The notes under the pieces are model-generated. The model saw only the letters and a list, made by a program, of their open reading frames with translations, was not told the origin of the DNA and searched no databases. A DNA stretch of 64,000 nucleotides, taken from the NCBI GenBank assembly GCA_963969495.1, contig OZ018338.1:47537922-47601921 (forward strand). The letters are read 5' to 3'. Positions 43,310 through 55,258 of this stretch are shown here, in pieces. How positions within the stretch are numbered: the first letter of the stretch is position 1; each line of letters begins with the position of its first letter. The DNA is from Ceratothoa steindachneri (lineage: Eukaryota; Arthropoda; Malacostraca; Isopoda; Cymothoidae). Both the position numbers and the translations under genes were made by a program.

Positions 43310-46000
43310 AGGCCGGCCTCCCCAATAAGTCAACAAGTCCACCAGTCAATGTGCATGCACACGTCCCGAGTACAAAGGACAGGCGGTAGCGACCCCGCCC
43401 ATCCCGTACCGAGACAGGAAACGTGCGCGAAGATCACCCAGACTGGGACATTCGACAAGAATGTGCCGAACAGTCTGGGGGACGACGCAGTCGTTGCAAT
43501 AGGGCGCATGCGAACGCTCCATCAAATAGCGATGCGTCACACGAGTGTGTCCGATTCGGAGACGACAGACAGCGACCTGAAGCCGTCGCGGCATTGGGGG
43601 ATAGGTCCATGGGAACAGTCGCAGCGCAATGGCACGCAACTTTAAGTTCCCTTCGACCCCCTCCCATCTCCTTTGCCAAGTATTCCCAAGAGCTGCCCGT
43701 ATTCCTGCCATGTAGTCGGTGTGAGAAAGAGCAAACGCTGGTCCGGTCGCAGACTCCTCACGGACTCTTTGGCACCCTCATCGGCGCGCTCATTCCCCGC
43801 AATTCCTACATGTCCAGGAACCCAGCAGAAGATAATCTCGACATCTGCCCGGCTCGCCATAACCGTAGCGTTACTTATATCGCGAACCAGAGGATGCGGA
43901 GATTCCAATGCCCCGATAGCACTCAGGGCGCTTTGTGAGTCGCTATAGATCACAATCCGGTCTAAGAAACGGGCACGTCGCGTAATCTCCCGTACTGAGT
44001 GGTGTATTGACACCAGCTTCGGCGTGAAGACAGACGCAGCGCCTGCTGACTTGAAAAAGAGAGGATACAGCGTGGAAGCCGACCATCTCTTGGGACTTGG
44101 AGCCATCCGTATACACTGGCACGGTTCCAGCGTGACACGAGGTGTGCTCCAAAAAGGTCGAACGCAATACTCCCGGCGCCGTACAAGCTTTGGGAGCAAA
44201 GGCGTGGCGACAAATAGCCAAATGTGGTACCCTCCAGGGTGGAGTTCTGGGCAGAACCAGGGGCGCCACCGGCCCGAGAGCTATATCTAGCTCTCCAAGG
44301 AGTTTCCTGGCCCTAAACACAAAGGGCTTAGGGTATGACTGGCGTCTCTCGGCGGTATAGGCACCATCGATATCAGCTGCGGATGCAGTGAGAGCTGTTG
44401 GCGACTGAGGGAGGCAGCGGGCTCGCGCGTACAGGCGAGTGATGCACTGCACGCGGCGCAGAGTAAGTGGCATCTCCCCAGCCTCGACCAGCAGGCTCTC
44501 AAAAGAGGAAGTGCAGAAGGCACCGGTCGCAAGCGAAGGCCGGTGTGGTGGATCGAATCCACCACACCATAGGCAGTGTCCACGCACGAAGCGAGAGCAG
44601 AGCGCAACTCACTCACAGTAAACTTGTAATTGACGGTTTCTCCACCTATGGAGGTAAAGTCCAGCCGGCGGCCTTCCGCGACATCACGACGTGCATTGAA
44701 TGCTGGCGGAGCAGCATCCTGGCTAGAAAATGCAGAAAAAGCGGTCGCTAAGGATTCCGCCACGGACGCGGGGTCCGAGATTGCGGTCCCATTCTCCTGG
44801 AGAACGGGGGGGGGGTCCTGCGAGAACTTGCCCCCAATCCTTTTGACTCGCTTCCACACCTCTGCTAAATGGGTCTTCCCGTTAAGTGAAGACACGTATG
44901 CCCGCCAAGAAGAGCGGTGGGTGCGCTTCGAAATATACCGGAACCTAGCCCTAGCCCGACGAAATTCAGCCACAGTGAAATCGTTCGGGCGGTGCTTATA
45001 GCGCATGTAGGCATAACGCTTCTGTTTGAGGGCCGTCTCACACTCGGCCGACCACCATAGGAGGGGTTGGTGTGCCAAACAGCCAGACGTCCTAGGAATA
45101 GTAGTCAGGCCCACGGCGATGAGGTTGCCGGAGAAGAACTCAACGGCCTCATCCACCGCCCTAAACTCCTCGACTGAGATAGAGAATTCAGTCATTTCCT
45201 GAAATGCAGGCCACAGCTTTCGCGCCACGAACCACCGAGGTGGGCTCTCAGGCGGCAGTTGCCCTGAAAATGATATTTGAATGGGAAAGTGATCACTACC
45301 ATGGAGGTCATCGACCACCCCCCAATCCAAATCAGGCTGTGCATCCGAAGAGCACAAAGATAGATCAAGGCAAGAAAATGAAGCGTTTCTCGGACAGTTA
45401 TGCGTAAACTCATCCACGTTTAGGACACCTATCTCAAGCTCTTCGATCAGATCGGCAAGGACTTGTCCCCTGGGATTTATGAAGTAATCTCCCTAGAGAG
45501 GATGCCTGCTGTTCAGATCTCCAAACAAGAGAAAGGGCCTCGGCAATCGTGCCACGACGCGGCGGAAGTCCCCCACGTTGAAGTCAGCTGACGGTGGAAT
45601 GTACGCAGAAATGATAGTATACCTCCTATCTAGGTGCAACTGCACAGCCACTGCCTGAAAAGAGGTATCTAAAGAGAAAGGAAGAACGGAGACATCATGC
45701 CGGGTGTAGACCGAGCATCCCCCAGCCCGGCCATCCCGCGGTGGTGGGGTCGCAAGACCCTTATACCCTGGGAGGGAGGTTAGGGGGCACGCGCCTACAT
45801 GGTCTCCTGCAAAAAGATAGCTAACGGGGAACGGGACGAAACGAGCCTCCGCAGCTCCTCCCAGTTGGCCCGGAGTCCACGGCAATTCCATTAAAGGAAT
45901 ATGCCCTCCAGGCCTAGCTCGGAGGAGACGCGGGGGCCCTCCGCAATCTGAAGACCCTCACGGAAATGGCCGTACGCTTCCCGGGGGCTGAACCCTGCGC
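43310..46000 (-). pseudogene. A5 ORF2, without start codon and without RT core
   Basis: EN is readable (GDLNSRHPL, GSDHFPI), then the linker up to CVDTAYG, then it jumps to VVDSIHHTGL, a position just before the RT thumb end in A6. Everything from HGPDD through the catalytic FDLEKAYD, GVPQGSV and YVDD blocks is gone. RNase H follows in other frames (YTDGSKS; SDSQSALSA; VPGHVGIAGNERAD). The ORF2 start (MSGQQRPG) is lost in a deletion near 46000. It cannot encode an active protein. Confidence 0.88.
44543..44567. repeat. Perfect palindrome at the A5 deletion junction
   Basis: GTGTGGTGGAT-CGA-ATCCACCACAC, 11-bp arms with 3-bp spacer. In intact copies only the inner part (GGTGGATCGAATCCACC) is palindromic; the deletion junction lies exactly at its edge and extends it. 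Confidence 0.85.
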
Positions 46001-48226
46001 GCTGTCGCCTTCGAGGACTTATTGGGGGAGGTTGGGCTCGCCATGTGAGTCTTTTCCTCCCCCCGCCTCAAAACCTTAGGCAGGCGTTGCGGCTTCGGAA
46101 GCAGGGGGCCATCTTTTCGAGGAACCACCGTCTCCGAGCCACTCGCTCCACCACTAGGCTTGGGCGAAGGAGCCGAAGCTCCTTTGTTGCTGTCCTCCTT
46201 TTGAGGGACAGCTTTCGGAACCCAGGAAGATGGCCTAGCGACCATCTTCAGGGGTGTTGCCTCCTGTGACTCTAACGACTCGGTGGAGGCACGTGGCCGT
46301 TTCGCCTTACGGGAAACGGTCCCGCTGGGGGAAGAGGGGGGAGCGCTGGTTTTAGCCGGGGCTGGGTGTGAACCCTTTTTGCTGCCAGGGGAGCGCTCGG
46401 GTTGAGTAGAGCCCGCAGAAGGGCTCCGAATTCGGGCAGAATCAACCGTGCTTGTTGGCGTGGATGGGCCAGGAGCAGAGGGTGTCTTTTTAATTATTGA
46501 GGCATATGACGTCCCAGGCAAAACCGGGCGCGCCAGGACCAAGTCCTTAGCCTCGCGGAATGATCTTCAATCCTGGGCCTGAACGGCCAGGATTTCTTTC
46601 TCGAGGAGATATGCACCACATTGCTTCGAAGAAGCGGGATGAAGCTCTCCGCAATTTACACACTTGGCCGCACACGATTTGGACTTATCGTGTGTGGCCT
46701 TGGAGCAATTTACACAAACTTCGGGTGACCCCGACTTTGGACGTCTACAAGAACGATTCGTATGGCAAAAGCGGTAACAGTAATAGCACCGCCGCGGCAT
46801 TGGCACGAATGCCTCCACGCGGTAGCGGTACAAACCGGCACTTACCGACTCAGGGTGCTTGTCACAGTCGAATGTGACGAAGAGTGTAGGGGTGGGTCTG
46901 GACGCCACTCCCTGTTTTCTCATCACACGTTCGTCCTTGACCGCCCCATGGTCGGCCAGCTCTAGGGTGATGTCCTCAATGGGGTAGTCAACGAGTTCCC
47001 TCGCACAAACTACTCCTTTCACAAAGTTCATGGTAGAGTGAGGCGTCATACTCACCAGGGTGCCATCAAGTGTCCGAAGAGCACTTATCTTAGCCGCCTT
47101 GGCGGGATTCGCCGCATTCGCCAGAAGGCTCCCGTCCGAGAAACGGGTCACCTTTGGCTCTATACCAATTACACTAGCTAATCCTCTCCTCTGATGGATC
47201 ATGTTGCCCTTGGCCAACATGCTGCCATCAGTGAAGCGAATGACGAGGAAGCGTTTGAAGCCAGCGGGCTTGAAAACGCCAGGTTACCTCTGAATCAGGG
47301 CCCCGATGTCATCGAGGCTCCACCCTGTGCGCTTTTGGTCTTAGTCAGTGGCTTGGCAACCGGGGGGGGCAGAGGGGCCGGATGTGCCGATCTTGGCTTG
47401 GTCGCTTGCCAGAGTGGTAGCAGACCCATCCGTCCCTTCAGCCCCAGCGGATGGAGAGGAGCCCCGAGTCTTCTTTGTCTTTTTGGTCTTAGTCTTTTTC
47501 TTTTTTAGAGAGGAGGGCGGGGAATGAACCCACTTCTTACCTTCGCCTGCAGAAGACCCTAGGCCAGATGTACCGGCGTCAGCCTTTCTTCTCCGAAATG
47601 GAGAAGATCCTGGTGGTCGCAGGGACACCGGTCGGAGGAGATCCCTCCCCTATTGTACTGCTTCAGAAACCCTAACCCTTTGAGGAGGACCTTGCATAGG
47701 GGCGGATTTGGGTTCGGTGTTTGGCGCCGAGCCCGGATTCACCCCCATGGAAGGCCCTACCCTCTGAGGCTGGGTTTCCTCAAAGACCATGTCTATCACA
47801 GGAGGGGCCTCCAGTTGGCCATCCCCTCCCAGGACATCGCAGGTCCCCTTTTGCAGTGTCGCCAGTCTTGTGTGGGGAGGCACAGGCCTTGACCCCGGTA
47901 AGGTTTAAAATTCTTGCCAGCAGGTCTTTTAAGGGAAGCGACCGAAGGGGCCTGGCTTCCCTCTCCACCCTAAGGGGGTTTGTTCTACCGAGCCGCTTAC
48001 ACGAGGGGTGGTCGGCAAGGGGCTGCCTGATGGCTTTCTTGGCAGTCCCCTTAGAAAGAAAAGGAGGGACTGCCGCTGGAAATAGGGAGGTGCCCGAAAG
48101 CACCTTCAGAGAAGGGGGTGAGGGGGAGTCCCCTACACCCATAGGCGTAGGAGAGGAGTAAGCCTCCTCTCCGGTTAAAGAAGTATGGAGGGTCCCCTGC
48201 GCAAGCACAAGCAGGGGGGACCTACA
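45914..48226 (-). pseudogene. A5 ORF1 (Gag-like zinc-knuckle protein), frameshifted
   Basis: Pieces in several frames. The N-terminal part (48226 downwards; SPLLVLAQGTLHTSLTG) has lost the MEVP start. The Lys-rich segment, the central domain and the knuckle part follow (47220-46567; CYYCYRFCHTNRSC, CVNCSKATHDKSKSC). The C-terminal part is 46542-45914. In the first knuckle the spacing is kept, but Gly before His is Cys. Confidence 0.8.
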
Positions 48227-48850
48227 TTTTTTCGGTGGAGCTGCCCGAGGGCGGCTCCGTTGATGAGGAAGGGGAATTGGGGAGAGATTTGGGTTTTTGA
48301 TGATCATACATAGGCATGGTGACCCTCTTTTTTACACGGGATGCAATCGCGCATCACATCTCGCAGTAGCCCGCACTACAAGAGGTGCTTACAGGCCCGG
48401 CAGTGCCAGGCGCCGTCATTTGGGACCACCCCTCCCGCCTGGTGGCCTGGCAGTCCATCTACATGGCTGCTCCACCTTAGACACGGCGTAAAATCAAGGA
48501 TAGACAGATAATTGAGAAGGAAAAGGGATATGAGGATGGTATGGGTGGTGATGAAGCAGGTTGTTAAAAAAAAACATCCCGAACCAGAGCTCAAGAGTTA
48601 GGGAACATTGTCTTCTTCTTCCTTAGCCCCGATCTGAGGCGGTTAGCTTGAGAAGAAGGTCAGCATCTACCCTGTGAAATTAGAGGCTGACCAGAGAAAG
48701 TAATGGGAGAGGTTGTATGAAAAGCGACGTGGTAGGGGAGAAATACAGGTTATCTGAAGAAAGGAAGAGAGGCTAAGCTGGGGCCGGAGGGAGCGCTGGA
48801 TCCCGTCAGCACGGCGGCCAGGATGGCAAATCGCCGCGCCCCTTACGGGG

Positions 48851-48861
48851 CAGCGAGAGAG
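48851..48861. repeat. Target site duplication of A5, right copy
   Basis: CAGCGAGAGAG, compare 43124-43134. Confidence 0.8.
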
Positions 48862-49622
48862 GAGTCGTGTCTTGCCCACGGGTGCGAGCCTTTCTAAGGA
48901 CTCTTTCATAGGCACGCATGTACTGCCTGGCACGGAGGAGTTCCATAGAGTACCAAGGGGCACGGTGACAACGGGAGTTCGAAGGGGTGACAAGGGGAGA
49001 GTGGGCATCAAGACAAGTGAGAAGGGGTTGCTCCAAAAAAGAGAAAATCTGGTCAGGAGAGGCAGAACATCAATGGGAGAAAGTTTGGATGCCACATCAT
49101 TAGATAGGGTAGAATATCAATGGAGGCTAGTCGACGGAAAGGCTTAGGATTATGGAACAGCTGGGAAGGTATATGGAATCGGATAGAGAAGTTGAAGTTG
49201 ATAAGGAAGTGATCAGATATAGCATTGGACAAATTTGTAGTGGTTAGGTTGGAAATAAGAAAGTCAGAGATTACAATTTCGAAAATGTTACCGTGAGAGT
49301 GGGTAGATTTAAAAACGTGTTGGGTGAAGGAGAAGAGATCAAGGATTTCAGAAAAGGCTTTGAAATTAGGATTGTGGGCAGGAAGGTTGAAATCACCAAG
49401 GATTAGCAGAGAACCAGTGGGTATGAGGCCAGCGAGGAGGTTACTAAATTTATCAAGAAAAAGCTCGAGGGAGGAGCTAGGGGGGGGGGGAGAAGTAGAG
49501 GAGTAAGATAGTTTGAAAGGGGGTGGAATCCAGAGACATTAATGAGCACCTCAAAAGAAAGAAGAGGGGAAGAGGGCAGATTATTCAGACGGAAGGAGGC
49601 ACTGTGAATAACAAGGAGTAAC
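48851..49622 (-). mobile_element. Element B, middle part (end of endonuclease and linker)
   Basis: From VIHSASFRLNNLPSSPLLSF at the high end (following GGGVAL across the C insertion) to LLRARQYMRAYERVLRKARTRG at the low end (continuing as TWLAFRLATASY across A5). The linker pattern PWYSMELLRAR...R..ER..RK is typical of L2. At least three stops or frameshifts are present. Confidence 0.75.
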
Positions 49623-51890
49623 AAGGAAAGTAAGTACCCTAGGAGACCTTACGGTCTATTCAAAGACCTTTGGACTTGCAATCGAGCAGGCACATGGCTG
49701 CTCAATTGTTTTGCGTCCCTAAACATAAACGACCACTTTTCAAGACTTTGTCTAGTCTTGTCTTGAACTGGTCAACAGATTCACTGTTGACAACTTCCAC
49801 TGGAAGTGCGTTCCACTTACCGCAAATACTGTAATTGAAAAAATTTCCACACAGATTGCGGTTGTAACGCTTCAGTTCAAGTTTGAAGCCGTGATTGGGC
49901 GTTCTGTTCTCACTCAGTGTGAAAATATCCCGGTAGTCAACATTGTCGAACCCTCGAAGTATTTTGAAAATTTCGATGAGCTGACCACGCAGTCTACGGG
50001 TTTCCAGCGAGAACAGATTTAATTCCCTTAGTCTATCCTCATAACTTTTATGTCGGATAGAGGGAATCTGTTTGGTTGCCCTAGCTTTTACGCGTTCCAA
50101 CCTTGCGATGTCCTTTCGAAACGAAAGACTCCAAAATTGTACGGCATACTCCAGGTACGGCCGAACGAGGGAGTTGTACAGACAAAGTACTATCTCCTTG
50201 TTACGGTATCGAAACTGGCGCCTTATGTAGCCTAACATCCTTTGGGCTTTCTTCTCTGCCTCGATGCACTGTTTCGAGAACTTGAGGTCGCTAGTGATAG
50301 TTACACCCAAGTCCTTCTCAATGTCACTCGATTCAAGATCAGTGCCCTTAAGGATATACTGAGATTGAGGGTTTCTGTGGCCGATATGCATTACTTTGCA
50401 TTTTCCCACGTTAAAAGGCATTTGCCACGTGTCCGACCACTCTCCAATCTTCCCAAGATCTTCCTGCAGGTGGGCAGTATTTCCATCTTTTGCAACATTC
50501 ATACCAAGCTTGGTATCGTCGGCAAATTTGGAAATCTTGGCAACCATGTCACCGTCCATGTCGTTGACGTAGATGATGAATAGTAGTGGTCCCAGGACAG
50601 AACCTTGAGGCACCCCGCTAGTAACGGGCACCCACTCAGAAGCTTGTCCATTTACCACCACCCGTTGCCGTCTGCCACTTCTAGATCCAGCCGGCTACTT
50701 TTCCGTCTATGCCCAGCGCTCGCACTTTCCGGAGAAGGTGGCAGGGTGGTACCTTATCAAAGGCTTTCTGAAAGTCTAAGTACACTACATCCACCGCCTT
50801 GTCCCGATCGTGCTCACTGAACACGAAGTGGAAGAATTCCACAAGGTTCATCAGGCATGACCGTTGCCTTCGGAAGCCGTGCTGGGAACTCCTCAGTAGC
50901 AGGTTTGACTCTAAATACGACGTCATTTTGTCCACCATGATGCTTTCCATGAGTTTACCGACTATCGAAGTCAGACTGATAGGTCGGTAGTTTGACGGAT
51001 GGCTGGGGTCTCCTTTCTTGAAGATCGGAGTCACCTCCCCCTCACGCCAGTCTTTAGGAACGCATCCGGTCCGGATTGACATGTTAAAGATAGCGCACAG
51101 ATGTCGTGATACTTCATCGCACACTTCCTTCAACACCTTGGGTAGAAACCTGTCCGGTCCAGGGGACTTATTCGTCTTTAGGTCAACGATCTTTTTCTTT
51201 ATTTCTCCTTCGGTGAAGTCTATTGCCTCCAGCTTTTCTCCCGAGTAGGAATCCGTGGGCTGGGGGATGGGACCACACTATTTAGTAAACACTGAGGAGA
51301 AGTAGTCATTGAGAAGGTTAGCATTTTCTGCATTTGACTGAGTTAATGCACCCTCCTCGTCTACTAAGGGCCCAATCCTACGATGGATTGGTTTACGGCT
51401 ATTTACATAGCCGAAGAACTCCTTGGGATTCTCCTTGCAGAGTCTCGCCACTCGGAGTTCTTTAGTACGCTTAGCCGCCCTTATGCTTGACTTCACTCTC
51501 CTGACTAGCCTCCGGTACTCGTCAAAAGCACCCGAGATCTTCGATCGCCGGTACGCATTTCTCTTCTCCTTCTCGATTAAACCACTTTGGTTGAACAGAA
51601 GACCGACGAAGGCATTTCAGAGGGATGCAACTTGATTGAAGACTCATGAATTTATTTTTGAGATTGTTCCACGAATCCTCAACCTCTTCGCATACCGCTA
51701 GCCTTACATCAGTCAGCCCAGCACGAAGGCTTGCAAAGTCTGGTCTTCTCAAGTCAAGTTTCCTTGATTGACTGGCAACAGACCTTACCTTCGGGATCTT
51801 GACGCTAAATCTAACTAGCTGGTGATCACTGCCACCGAGCTCTTCGCCTAAAGAGACATCCTCAACGATATCATCATCAGAGGTGAAGAG
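49623..51890 (-). mobile_element. Element C: CR1-like non-LTR retrotransposon, 5'-truncated, inserted in element B
   Basis: Minus-strand copy starting within the endonuclease (at the CTTCACCTCTGATGAT sequence, aligned to C2 at about 36388) and ending with loose ACAAGG/CCTTGTTA repeats. It separates GGGVAL from VIHSASF of element B. 5' truncation is usual for this group. No target site duplication was found, so boundaries are good to about 10 bp. Confidence 0.8.
49702..51880 (-). pseudogene. Element C ORF2, end of endonuclease and RT
   Basis: Endonuclease end ELGGSDHQLVRF, then the linker (RRPDFASLRAGLTDVRL; LCKENPKEFFGYVNSRKP). RT: NYRPISLTSIVGKLMES, HGFRRQRSC, DFQKAFDKVPP (motif A), SGVPQGSVLGPLLF (motif B) and KFADDTKLG (motif C, FADD). 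The end reads RHKSYEDRLRELNLFSLE and GKWNALPVEVVNSESVDQF. The last 319 codons (50661-49702) are open and undamaged, so this copy is younger or less decayed than C2. Frame changes remain near 50680, 51140-51280 and 51500. Confidence 0.85.
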
Positions 51891-52320
51891 GTGAGAGCAA
51901 CTCCACCACCGCGAGAGTTACGGGAGGTATGTGAGTGGACGTAACCATCAGGGGTAGCGAGATTTAAACAGCAAGAGGTAGGGGCAAGCCAAGTTTCCGT
52001 GAGTCCAAGGAGAGTGACTCGAGTGTTAACGAGCATGTCATGAATGTAGTCAGCTTTCTTCGAGAGGCTTCTGACAATGAGGAGAGATGCTGAGAGAACG
52101 GGTGAAGGGGGAGGTGAAGAAGAATCAGGGCTAAGTGGGGGGTTTTGATTCAAGTAAAAAAGTTTTCTAAGAGCAGGAGCTCAACGGAAACCACGTTTAG
52201 TCTGGCGGCTGGAACGAGAAATTCCCAATGCATTAATGTGAGTAAGGGTGTTTTGAGAAACACTGGTAGCAGTTCCATTGAGGGCAAGAATTGTTAACCT
52301 ATCAATCATAACACAAATTA
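51891..52320 (-). mobile_element. Element B, 5' part
   Basis: Contains the start of ORF2: MIDRLTILALNG at 52309, then a TGA near 52170, then SLLIVRSLSKKADYIHDMLVNT, LGLTETWLAP and RNSRGGGVAL, the endonuclease N-terminus with the catalytic Glu in TETW. This N-terminus is typical of L2 elements. The true 5' end of B is not defined and may lie up to about 53000. Confidence 0.75.
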
Positions 52321-53030
52321 GTTAACTATATAAGTAGAGTGGCTAAGCTACACAATATGGGAGAAAAGCAAATTAACTATATAAGTAGAGTGGCTTAAGC
52401 GACACAATAACGGGAGAAACAACAATCGAGACAAAATAAAGAGTAATCGAATAGTGTGAACAAATAAAATTACAAAAAAAACAAGAAACGAGGGAAAAAA
52501 TAGTGATGAATCAGAATTAGTGGTCATTGGGGGAGGGGGGGGGACGCGTGGGCGGGAAGTCAGAGCGGAGGTAACAACGAGGCGGCTTGAAAAAAAAACA
52601 CGTGGGTGCGAAAGAAGCAGAGAGAAGAAGAGAGGCGAGGAAAGGAAAAAAAAAATAATAAATAAATAAATGACAGAGAGTTACTTACTGATAAGATGAA
52701 CATGTACAATAGCAGATCAAGCACACATCACAGATTAGGGGGAACAAAATTCAACGATACAAGTGTCTTACAAGGCTAAGGCGGACAAGCTAGTAAACAA
52801 TACCTAAAAGCACAAAAAGCAACACAGCAAATGGTGAAAGCACAGGCAATAACACTGCAAAAGACAAAATTAAAACACAGCACAAACGTGCCAGGCGTTA
52901 TGTAAAAAGAAACTTGAACCGTAGAAAGAGCCACAGATAAGTGCATCGATCCACTACGACAGCCCAAAATAATAATTGGAATTGAATTTCGTTGAGTGCG
53001 CGGCGTTTTTGTTATTCGAATCCTTTAAAT
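52321..53030. other. Possible 5' UTR of element B; no gene
   Basis: Contains a partial duplication (AACTATATAAGTAGAGTGGCT at about 52323 and 52377), a G-run at 52531-52541 and an AAAT-rich stretch at 52645-52670. No coding region is supported. Confidence 0.4.
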
Positions 53031-53738
53031 ATCGTTGGCCGGGATTGGTCTAATCTAATTAGGCTTTGGTGGTTGGAGGACTTAAACAAGAATTGCAAAA
53101 ATAGTCTTTAATTACACAACAAAACATATAATCCAAATAATTGCACTCTCTAGTTATTAATTAATTCAGCAATGGGAAAATTATCAATAATTACCAATAA
53201 TTACTCATGCTGCAAGGGCTTAATACTCCGAGTACTAACCCGATAGGGTTTAGGAAGAAACTACTAATGGAATCCTAGCCTTAGGGGCACAATAATTCAC
53301 TTTAATTATCTGAGATGACTCGAGAGGAGATTACTTGATGATTCTTAGTCGGAGGGCGTCGCACCGCCTCGACGAGGAAAGGAAAGGTGTAAATATCTTA
53401 CTATTTTTTTTAGGGGAGGGGGTTACCACAAGTAGACGCTCGGAGAATATTCTCCAAGTAGACGCTCAAAAGGAGAAGATTCTCCTGTAGACGCTCGAGG
53501 GGAAGGGGAAAACTCCTGTGGGGCTGAGACTGTGCGTTTCTTCTGGACGGATCCTTCGATCCTGACGCCGTCGTTCCAAATAAGATCCTAGCTGCGGGCC
53601 GGTATGACACCGTATCCTATCGCTCGAGGATATGCGCCGTCGGTGGATGATTCCACAGACGTCTTAAAAGAAGCCGCCGAATAACTTCTGTATTATCCGG
53701 GCGGGAGGAGCAATGTAGAGACAGCTCACCACCACGAC
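53031..53738. repeat. Dispersed repeat G, copy 1
   Basis: Shares ordered blocks with copy 2 at 55259-55884: CGTTGGCCGG, GATTAGGCTTTGGTGGTTG-like (AATTAGGCTTTGGTGGTTGG here), a GTCGGAG.GCGTC.CACC..TCGACGA block, and CGCTCGAGGAT...GATGATTCCA.AGAC. Divergence is large, so it is old. No coding. It could be an LTR or a solo LTR, but no TG..CA ends or primer site are evident. Confidence 0.65.
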
Positions 53739-55258
53739 CTGGGGTCTTCTCCAAGGGGGGGGGGGGCACGTCTTCGGGACTCTTCCTTGGGCGGATTCTG
53801 ACGGAATACTTTCACGATTAATTTTGTGACAGGGAATACATAGGCGTTCGCCGGAACTCCTATATTTGCTAGCGGAAGCAATTAAGCCCTGCCTCACTGC
53901 CTCAGCGTTTATAGTTCGGCGGTGGGGTTTTGATGGTTCAACTGAACCGAAGAAATTCTCGGCTAATCTCGCCGGAAGTTTGCCGACGGGTGTAGGGCAT
54001 TGCTCTTCCCGATAACTCTCGTTTCACATGACTCCTTTAAACAAAATTTTCCTCGATCTCTTTTTCTTCGACAAAAGCATTTATAGTAAGTTACGAAATT
54101 ATCAAGCGTTACATAAGAGTTACTACGGATTTGGAACCATATAACTAAAAATATATTGAGTATACTTTAATAAATTTCATTGTTTAGATTGACAAATACA
54201 TTAGGAACAGTCCATTAAAATTAAATCAAAATCCGTTTATAACTTTTAGAGTTGTCAGGTTCGCTCCAATCCTGCTTGCATTCAATCCCTACGGAACCAT
54301 CAGTGTATTTAACGTAAGATGGTAATTTTCCTCGAAACTGAAGGGTCGCAGAAATAGACGGATGTTATATTCGTGATTTACCCCCCAAATATCCCTAGAA
54401 ATGTTTATTCTAATTTAAGGGTTTTCTTTCATTGTTGTACAATGTTATTATCATTTTGATATCTAGGTCTAGTAACACTTATTGTCTAAAAAGTATTATT
54501 AGTAACTTCAGCCAGAGGTGCACAAGAAAACCAATCAATTTACATCAAATGTGCAGCAGAACCTGATACAATTTGTCCGGGGATACAAAAGTAGGTCGCA
54601 AAGATTCAAACGATGATTTGGGACAACTTAAAGGAGACAAGGGTCCACCGAAAATCTCCGCAACTTCAGCTGCTGCTTCCTATTTTTTCAGTTTAAAAAA
54701 TCTAGGTACTTACTTATTAATAATCGACATCAATCTCTTTTACTAAAGGCTTTTGAAGACGACGTAACCGATCTCATCCCTCACACGAAAAGATTACCTA
54801 ACCTAACCCTGTGTTTGTTTTTTTACTCAAGGATTAGATTAGATTAATTTTTTTTACTAAAGGATTAGGTTATGTTGTTATTTCTTACCAAAGGATTCGG
54901 TTAGCTTAGGTTATTTTTTACTAAAGGATTAAGTTAGTTTATTAAAACAGAAACAAGCAAACAAAATATTTATTTCACAAAACACGAATAATTTTGTAGG
55001 GCTCATTCTATAAAATTGGTAGACCTCTGGGCCCAAATTGAACGATTGAATATGCCCAGCGAGGAACTCCACAAATAGAGGATCGGTGGATTTATAAAAT
55101 CGAAAAAATTGCTATGTGTGAATCGTAGAATTCAGGTAGCCTGAACCTGAACCTTCTGGCTTCCCTCCAAAGATGCAGGGAAGGGGAGACGATAGCCCCA
55201 AATTAGGAAAAGATTTCCTCTTCGAGTGCGATGGGATTTTAAATGGCGAGAGTGAATT
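53739..55258. other. Spacer between the two G repeats; no gene
   Basis: AT-rich. It contains a G-run at 53756-53766, the tandem array at 54818-54951 and a short CCTAACCTAACC at about 54797-54808. Confidence 0.5.
54818..54951. repeat. Imperfect tandem repeat, about 32-bp unit, four copies
   Basis: Unit approximately TTTTTTACTAAAGGATTAGG followed by TTA/GTTA-rich bases. Four units with substitutions. Confidence 0.7.

Larger units (their letters stand above)
43135..48850 (-). mobile_element. Element A copy A5, inserted in element B, RT core deleted
   Basis: Both termini are present: poly(A) (T8) at 43135-43142 and the 5' hairpin at 48851-48838. The length is 5716 bp because about 1.2-1.3 kb of ORF2 is missing at about 44566. 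The 3' UTR is of the A3 type. A run of eight G's next to the T tract is unique to this copy. An 11-bp target site duplication places the insertion inside the linker of element B ORF2. Confidence 0.93.

Noticed and set aside
54793..54810. CCTAACCTAACC as a telomeric repeat
   Set aside because: Only about two and a half units; too short to claim telomeric origin.
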